A stretch of DNA of 17,798 nt from Magnetaquiglobus sp039908105 (GTDB lineage Bacteria > Pseudomonadota > Magnetococcia > Magnetococcales > Magnetaquicoccaceae). Shown here piece by piece: positions 13,749-17,798 of this stretch (positions within the stretch are counted from its first letter, which is position 1; each line of letters opens with the position of its first letter). The position numbers and the translations under genes were made by a program. The notes under the pieces were generated by a model. The model saw nothing but the letters and a program-made list of their open reading frames with translations. It searched no databases and had not been told where the DNA came from. Location of the stretch: NCBI GenBank assembly GCA_039908105.1, contig JAMOBI010000051.1, forward strand, positions 1 to 17,798, written 5' to 3'.

Positions 13749-15098
13749 ATGATTTCAGAACTGCCCATCGCCCGGATCAGCATCGGCCCGCGTCACCGCC
13801 GCGATCTGGGAGATGTCGCCGTTCTGGCAGACAGCATTCGTGATCTCGGTCTGCTGCAGCCCATCGGCATCGATGCGGATAATCGCCTGATCTTTGGCCA
13901 TCGGCGTCTGGAGGCCTGCCGTTCTCTGGGATGGACTTGCATCCCGGTGCGCGTCATCGATGCCCCGGCCTTGCTGGCCGAGCATGACGAAAACGAAATC
14001 CGCAAGGACTTTACCCATTCGGAGCGCGTCGCCATCGGCAAAGAGGTCGAGGCGTTCCTGGGGAAACGGCAAGGGCAACGGACGGACATCGTTGCGCCGG
14101 AACTTGTGGAAAATTTTCCACAAGTTGATCCAGGGATAAAGACCCGCGACGTCGCTGCCAAGGCCGCTGGCTTTGGTAACGGGAAGACGTATCAGCAGGC
14201 CAAGCAGGTCGTCGAAAAAGGCTCACCAGAATTGGTCCAGGCCATGGACACAGGCGATGTCTCCATCTCCGCAGCCGCCACCCTGGCCACCCTGCCGCCG
14301 CAGGAACAAAAGAGCGTCCTCGCCAATGGGCGGGAAGCCACCCTGGAGCGGGTACGTCAGGCCAGAGAGGCAAAAAGCGCCGAGGTCGTCTCGTTGGCAA
14401 ACAGGATCAAACGCGAACGCAAGGATGTCTCTCGTGCCGCCCGCGAGTCGGAAACGGCGCTGGCCGCTGAATCGGTTCCGGCCATCTCCGATCGCTACCG
14501 CATCATTCACGGCGGCTGCGAACAGGCTCTCTCCCTGGATGCCGGATCGGTGGATTGGATCGTCACGGACCCTCCCTACCCGAAAGAGCATCTGCCGCTG
14601 TTCGACACTTTGGGCGAAATCGCCGCCCATGTGTTGCGCCCGGGCGGGGCGCTGTTGGTCATGGTGGGACAGTTCCACCTGCCGGAGATCATCCGGAAGC
14701 TCGAAGCGCATCTGTCATACCACTGGACCATGGCCTACCTGACTCCCGGAGGTCAGTCGCCGCAGATCTTTCCGCGTCGGGTGAACACCTTCTGGAAGCC
14801 GGTCATCTGTTTTGCCAAGGGAGAGTACGCTGGACCGTGGATCGGTGACGTGGTCCGCAGCGAAACAAACGACAACGACAAACAGCATCACCCTTGGGGC
14901 CAGTCGGAAAGCGGCATGGCCGATCTGATGCGCCGGTTCGTCAAGCCGGGTGATACGGTCCTGGATCCGTTCCTCGGAGGAGGGACCACGGGTGTGACCG
15001 CGCTTCGGCTTGGCTGTCGGTTCATCGGCTATGATGTGGATCAGCAGGCGATCACGACCACCTTGCATCGTTTCGGCAGGCTGGATGATGCCGCCTGA
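13749..15098 (+). CDS. ParB-domain DNA methyltransferase fusion
   Basis: The protein has 449 residues from ATG 13749 (GGAGGC at 13737-13742); an upstream in-frame ATG at 13647 lies before the terminator and is unlikely. Residues 1-85 are a ParB domain with FGHRRLEACRSLG. Residues 110-190 hold an HTH region (TRDVAAKAAGFGNGKTYQQA). Residues about 245-449 are a beta-class amino-methyltransferase, with DPPY at 274-277 (motif IV) before DPFLGGGTTG at 406-415 (motif I). DPPY fits N6-adenine or N4-cytosine methylation. The linker at residues about 118-126 (LVENFPQV) is encoded by a 26-bp perfect palindrome. Such fusions are known in phages, where they may protect phage DNA or mark sites; the target site cannot be read from the sequence. 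No cognate restriction enzyme is visible. Confidence 0.9.
   Translation: MISELPIARISIGPRHRRDLGDVAVLADSIRDLGLLQPIGIDADNRLIFGHRRLEACRSLGWTCIPVRVIDAPALLAEHDENEIRKDFTHSERVAIGKEVEAFLGKRQGQRTDIVAPELVENFPQVDPGIKTRDVAAKAAGFGNGKTYQQAKQVVEKGSPELVQAMDTGDVSISAAATLATLPPQEQKSVLANGREATLERVRQAREAKSAEVVSLANRIKRERKDVSRAARESETALAAESVPAISDRYRIIHGGCEQALSLDAGSVDWIVTDPPYPKEHLPLFDTLGEIAAHVLRPGGALLVMVGQFHLPEIIRKLEAHLSYHWTMAYLTPGGQSPQIFPRRVNTFWKPVICFAKGEYAGPWIGDVVRSETNDNDKQHHPWGQSESGMADLMRRFVKPGDTVLDPFLGGGTTGVTALRLGCRFIGYDVDQQAITTTLHRFGRLDDAA
14101..14126. repeat. 26-bp perfect palindrome inside the ParB-methyltransferase gene
   Basis: AACTTGTGGAAAA (14101-14113) is followed at once by its exact complement (14114-14126), with no spacer. 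It is in frame, AT-rich in GC-rich surroundings, and lies directly before the HTH region. Each half also resembles a DnaA box (TTTTCCACA, one mismatch to TTATCCACA), which may be coincidence. Confidence 0.95.
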
Positions 15099-15630
15099 GT
15101 ATCTGAATAACGGCGCACGGGCCAGGATCGATGGCGGTGGTGACGCATGGGCCGATGAGCATCGCCACGGGTTGGGGATGTCTTTCCTCATGTCGGATCT
15201 GGACGCCATCTTCGGCACGGTGGTGTTTGGTCAGAATACGGGTGACCGCCTTTTCATCGAATATGTGCCGGACGCCTATGCCAACCGATTCAAGGCGGTG
15301 CGCGAATTCGGCCTCGTCGCCATGTTCGACCGCAAGAGGTCTGTCAATGCCGCCTTCGATCATCGCAACAAGTTATCCACGGCGGTCTATCTCTGGATCT
15401 GCCGCAAGCTGGGAGCGGACCAGTCCAGGCGTCCCAAATTCTTCTATGTGATCGGCGGTCAAACGCCACCGTGGCATATGATCGAAATCGACATCACCAA
15501 CGGCGAACCTACAGGAACCGAGGCCATCATCTCCTGTCGGGAAGATTGGGGGCCTGTCTGGGAACATCTCGGCCTGGTTCCGCTTCGACGCGAAATCGCC
15601 ATGTGGATTGGCCGACAACACCCCGCATGA
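15085..15630 (+). CDS. Conserved hypothetical phage protein
   Basis: This 181-residue protein starts at ATG 15085 or 15088, overlapping the end of the methyltransferase gene, with GCAGG at 15076-15080. It begins MMPPEYLNNGARARIDGGGDAWADEHRHGL, with a MSFLMSDLDAIFGTVVFGQNTGDRLFIEY beta-rich segment, then FYVIGGQTPPWHMIEIDI. This N-terminal pattern is one I associate with unnamed phage proteins. I cannot assign a function. It is followed by a terminator at 15642-15677, so it probably closes the ParB-methyltransferase transcript. Confidence 0.65.
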   Translation: MMPPEYLNNGARARIDGGGDAWADEHRHGLGMSFLMSDLDAIFGTVVFGQNTGDRLFIEYVPDAYANRFKAVREFGLVAMFDRKRSVNAAFDHRNKLSTAVYLWICRKLGADQSRRPKFFYVIGGQTPPWHMIEIDITNGEPTGTEAIISCREDWGPVWEHLGLVPLRREIAMWIGRQHPA

Positions 15631-15641
15631 TCAATCCACCG

Positions 15642-15677
15642 CCCGCCCAGGGTCAACCTGCGGCGGGTTTCTCATTT
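15642..15677 (+). terminator. Rho-independent terminator before the lysis cassette
   Basis: CCCGCC-CAGG (15642-15651) pairs with CCTG-C-GGCGGG (15657-15667) with one bulged base and a 5-nt loop, followed by TTTCTCATTTTTA. The T-tract leads directly into AAGGAG of the next gene at 15697. Architecture and outer stem are identical to the terminator at 13700. Confidence 0.85.
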
Positions 15678-15696
15678 TTAAGGAGACTCAAAGCAC

Positions 15697-16164
15697 ATGG
15701 GACTCGATCCGAACCAACTCCGCGACCTGATCATCCGACCCACCCTCCAACGCCTCGGCTACTGGACGGAGGCTGCCGAGGAACTGGTGCTCGGGACCGC
15801 GATTCAGGAGTCCGGTCTGCGTTTCGTTCGCCAACTCGGCTCCGGACCGGCGCGCGGCCTCTGGCAAATGGAACCTGCCACTCACGATGACCTCTGGCTG
15901 AACTACCTGCACTCCCGCACCAAGCTCGCCCTGAACGTGCTGGGACTATACTCCAAACCGGACGCAGGCCGACTCGTTTGGGATCTGGCCTACGCTTGCA
16001 GCATGTGCCGCGTCCATTACCTCCGCTGTCCCGGCGTACTCCCCGCTGCCGGAGATCACGAGGGTCAGGCGGCGTATTGGAAGCGGTGGTACAACACCGC
16101 GCTCGGTGCCGGCACAATCGAGGAGTACCTCACCAACTGGCGGCGTGTCATGGGGGATGCGTGA
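15697..16164 (+). CDS. Lysozyme/SLT-like phage endolysin candidate
   Basis: This 155-residue protein has the lysozyme-like signature LVLGTAIQESGLRF...GPARGLWQMEP near residues 31-60: a catalytic Glu (E38) in Q-E-S-G followed by the G-x-A-x-G-L-W-Q motif, as in soluble lytic transglycosylases. It has a helical C-terminal half with two cysteines (CSMCRVHYLRC). It should cut peptidoglycan, probably acting with the small membrane proteins that follow. No signal peptide is visible, so a holin would be needed for release. ATG 15697 has AAGGAG at 15680-15685; the spacing is slightly long. Members of this family are often labelled only 'hypothetical' in phage genomes. Confidence 0.75.
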   Translation: MGLDPNQLRDLIIRPTLQRLGYWTEAAEELVLGTAIQESGLRFVRQLGSGPARGLWQMEPATHDDLWLNYLHSRTKLALNVLGLYSKPDAGRLVWDLAYACSMCRVHYLRCPGVLPAAGDHEGQAAYWKRWYNTALGAGTIEEYLTNWRRVMGDA

Positions 16165-16165
16165 C

Positions 16166-16303
16166 ATGAGCATCATTCCATTGCTGCGGGCCATCCCGAA
16201 ATTCTGCTCCCGCTGCTGCCTCGCCTGGGGAGCGATCCTCTTCCACATCCTGGTGGTGATCCTCACCACAGCCACCGCCGTTTGCGCCATTGCTGTCTTG
16301 TGA
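16166..16303 (+). CDS. Small membrane protein, holin/spanin candidate
   Basis: This 45-residue protein starts at ATG 16166, 1 bp after the endolysin stop. An N-terminal basic segment with several cysteines (FCSRCC) is followed by one hydrophobic stretch, LAWGAILFHILVVILTTATAV. The size, single membrane segment and position directly after the endolysin suggest a lysis-related protein, but no family is recognised. The cysteines could allow lipidation or disulfides. Confidence 0.55.
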   Translation: MSIIPLLRAIPKFCSRCCLAWGAILFHILVVILTTATAVCAIAVL

Positions 16304-16354
16304 CCATCGGATGCCATCGACCAGCCACCCACCCAACGCAAAAGGAGACAGACC

Positions 16355-16540
16355 ATGAACTTCCTCACCCAGCGCCTTTTCGAGCCCTCCACCTGGGCCT
16401 CGCTCGCGGCTTGTGCCGCCATCGTCACCGGCCATGATCCGGCGGCGACCGCCAATACCACCATGCAGGTGATCGGTGGCCTGGCCTCGCTGCTCGGCGT
16501 CTTCATGGCGGAAAACAACAACAACCGGCCATCCTTTTGA
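16355..16540 (+). CDS. Small membrane protein, holin candidate
   Basis: This 61-residue protein has two hydrophobic segments (WASLAACAAIVTG and VIGGLASLLGVFMA) joined by a short polar turn, and a polar C-terminus (ENNNNRPSF). The N-terminal NFLTQRLFEPSTWASLA pattern recurs in short phage proteins found next to endolysins and predicted as holins. ATG 16355 has AAGGAG at 16341-16346. Assignment rests on topology and position. Confidence 0.65.
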   Translation: MNFLTQRLFEPSTWASLAACAAIVTGHDPAATANTTMQVIGGLASLLGVFMAENNNNRPSF

Positions 16541-16548
16541 GAACGACC

Positions 16549-16749
16549 ATGGACACCCTGCAAGACATCCTGCTGCGGCTGGGTGAAATCAACGGCACCC
16601 TGGAGGCCATGGCCAAACGCCAGGAAGAGATGACCGAGTGGCTGCACGGACTGGACTCCCGGTTGCGCGCCGTGGAGATCAAGGCGGCGCTCTGGGGCAT
16701 CGCCGGTGGCGGCTGCGGCATGGCGGCGTTTCAATTCCTTTCCCGTTGA
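16549..16749 (+). CDS. XhlA/DUF1515-like coiled-coil membrane protein
   Basis: This 66-residue protein, from ATG 16549, has a coiled-coil N-terminal two thirds (ILLRLGEINGTLEAMAKRQEEMTEW) and ends in a glycine-rich membrane segment (ALWGIAGGGCGMAAFQFL). This is the layout of XhlA or DUF1515-type lysis proteins, which anchor a helix bundle in the membrane. A TTG at 16537 would add four residues, but ATG is more likely. It lies 8 bp after the holin candidate, without a strong ribosome binding site (GAACGA), so it may be translationally coupled. Confidence 0.65.
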   Translation: MDTLQDILLRLGEINGTLEAMAKRQEEMTEWLHGLDSRLRAVEIKAALWGIAGGGCGMAAFQFLSR

Positions 16750-16755
16750 ACCGGC

Positions 16756-17355
16756 ATGTTGCAGCTCCAGGTTAATTCGCAGGCCGTCAAAAAGATCTGC
16801 GACGACCTTGAAAAGCAACTCCGGTTCGCAGCCGCCCTGGCTTTGACCAACACTGCCAAGGACGCCCAGGAGGAGGTCCGAAGACAGTTGCCGCAGCGGT
16901 TCACCATTCGCACCGGCTGGGTGGCCAAGGGCATCCATGTCCGGGCTGCGGACAAGAACACCCTGCAAACATCTGTGAGGGTGTTTGACCCGTTCATGAT
17001 GCTGCAGGAGTCGGGCGGCGACAAGCTCTCTCCATTCGGAGACTCCCTGGGCGTCCCGGTCGGCGCCCGACCCACACCGACCTCAGTGACGCGTCCGGGC
17101 AGTTTTCCCGGCGCGCTGCTGCAAAAGAAGGGATTCTTCATCGCCCCGATCGCCAAGGGATCACCGGTCAAGGTGGTCTGGAAGCGAACCGGGACAGGCC
17201 GCAGACAACGCATGACCTTGATGTACATTTTTGCCCGGCAGGTGCATCTCAAGCCCAGGTTCGGGTTTCGGGATACGGTCCGACGGGTGGCGGTGGAAGG
17301 GTTTCCCAGGCGGTTCGCGGAGGCGCTGCGTCGGGCGTTGGCTTCGGCGCGGTGA
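16756..17355 (+). CDS. Phage tail/virion morphogenesis protein candidate
   Basis: This 199-residue protein begins with LQLQVNSQAVKKICDDLEKQLRFAAALALTNTAKDAQEEV, an amphipathic helix layout usual in phage virion-morphogenesis or tail-completion proteins. A basic middle part (RFTIRTGWVAKGIHV) and a C-terminal helix rich in Arg (RRFAEALRRALASAR) follow. No Zn or catalytic motifs are seen. I place it as a structural protein by similarity of layout. It lies directly after the lysis genes, with no terminase, portal or capsid gene in the window, so the structural module must continue beyond it or be placed elsewhere. ATG 16756 lies 6 bp after the preceding stop with no strong ribosome binding site, so translation coupling is likely. 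Confidence 0.55.
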   Translation: MLQLQVNSQAVKKICDDLEKQLRFAAALALTNTAKDAQEEVRRQLPQRFTIRTGWVAKGIHVRAADKNTLQTSVRVFDPFMMLQESGGDKLSPFGDSLGVPVGARPTPTSVTRPGSFPGALLQKKGFFIAPIAKGSPVKVVWKRTGTGRRQRMTLMYIFARQVHLKPRFGFRDTVRRVAVEGFPRRFAEALRRALASAR

Positions 17356-17369
17356 TTGGGTGTTGGCAT

Positions 17370-17395
17370 CGCCGCCCCGGTTGCCCAGGGCGGCG
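17370..17395. terminator. Hairpin between two convergent genes
   Basis: CGCCGCCC (17370-17377) pairs exactly with GGGCGGCG (17388-17395) over a 10-nt loop, between the end of the tail-protein gene (17355) and the end of the opposite gene (17405). A bidirectional terminator is expected here, but there is no T-tract on either side, so only the hairpin is certain. Confidence 0.5.
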
Positions 17396-17404
17396 GTGAT
17401 CAAG

Positions 17405-17798
17405 TTATGCAACGAAGTATGTGGTCGTCGATCCGGGCGAGCCTTGCTTATTCGGTCCGACCATCCGGACGTGGTTGGTGGCGATCTCGATGCCTTTCTT
17501 CTTCGCGGTGGAGATGAAGCTCCGGATGCTGTGAGATTGCCAGTTCGTTGTCTCGGCGATCTGGGCGAGCGTCGCGCCTTCGGGTCTGCGCATCAGTTCA
17601 AGCACCCGGGCCTGCTTGGAGTCGGTGCGCGGTTGGCGCGGTGCGCCCGGTTGGCGACGGGCCTTGGCCGGTTTGGCCGTGCTCTCCTGGCCATGCTGGA
17701 AAGCGCGACCCAACATTCCGTTGAACACGTTGGCGAAGGTTTCGCTCTCGACTCCGAAGCTCTGCGCCACGCCAATGATGATCTGCAGATTCGAAGGG
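17405..17798 (-). CDS. DUF3489-like protein, truncated at the right edge
   Basis: This frame is read on the minus strand. The frame stays open past GTG 17770 to the window edge, and the upstream residues (SNLQIIIG) continue sensibly, so the gene probably starts beyond the window. The C-terminal half has the DUF3489 pattern: a basic linker rich in Arg, Pro and Ala (KARRQPGAPRQPRTD), then SKQARVLELMRRPEGATLAQIAETTNWQ and SIRSFISTAKKKGIEI, a winged-helix-like segment. DUF3489 proteins are common in proteobacteria and prophages and are likely DNA-binding. It is convergent to the tail gene, the only minus-strand gene seen, so it belongs to another transcription unit. Confidence 0.75.
   Translation of the reverse strand, partial: PSNLQIIIGVAQSFGVESETFANVFNGMLGRAFQHGQESTAKPAKARRQPGAPRQPRTDSKQARVLELMRRPEGATLAQIAETTNWQSHSIRSFISTAKKKGIEIATNHVRMVGPNKQGSPGSTTTYFVA

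Noticed and set aside
15373..15381. DnaA-box-like TTATCCACG in a coding region
   Set aside because: It is a single copy with one mismatch and no partners or AT-rich DNA nearby.

Overview
The window looks like the early and middle part of a prophage or phage-like element in a Gram-negative bacterium, probably a proteobacterium. Coding DNA is GC-rich with strong GGAGG-type ribosome binding sites and many ATGA or TGATG start/stop overlaps. Nearly everything reads rightward in one tightly packed array of phage families. I cannot name the host; protein style would fit magnetotactic-coccus or alphaproteobacterial prophages, but that is an impression. No integrase, terminase, portal or capsid gene is visible.

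Layout. (1) 1-1054: an unrecognised 302-residue protein of lower GC. (2) 1055-1651: a non-coding block in which two arrays of the same 11-bp repeat flank a strongly AT-rich core; it looks like an iteron origin or control region. (3) 1652-4447: a small AlpA/excisionase-type HTH protein, two ParB/sulfiredoxin-fold proteins and a small phage protein. (4) 4447-12717: a recombination and replication module in operon order: Sak4-like ATPase, its probable ssDNA-binding partner with an SSB-like tail, a RadD/SSL2-type helicase, a small protein, a Cas4/AddB-like PD-(D/E)XK nuclease with an Fe-S cysteine set, a large TOPRIM-DUF3987 primase-like protein and a RuvC-fold resolvase. (5) 12714-15630: small phage proteins, a DUF6362 protein, a ParB-adenine/cytosine-N4 methyltransferase fusion and another unknown. 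(6) 15697-16749: a lysis cassette (lysozyme/SLT-like protein, two small membrane proteins, an XhlA-like coiled-coil membrane protein). (7) 16756-17355: a tail/virion morphogenesis protein, then a convergent DUF3489-type gene that runs off the right edge.

The most striking signal is at DNA level. Several replication and partition genes carry short repeats or perfect palindromes inside their reading frames, always at places where the protein should tolerate change (interdomain linkers or C-terminal ends). There are 18 exact copies of GGTGCGAACC in the linker after the HTH of the primase; a 3+5 inverted/direct array of TGGCGCA around the primase stop codon; a 27-bp inverted repeat and a 26-bp perfect palindrome at the equivalent interdomain position of two different ParB proteins; and a doubled GTTGTCCGGACAA palindrome at the 3' end of the DUF6362 gene. 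Together with the intergenic 11-bp iterons, these suggest a set of cis-acting sites (origin, partition, operator or RNA-hairpin elements) embedded in coding sequence. Their function is inference; their presence is seen directly.
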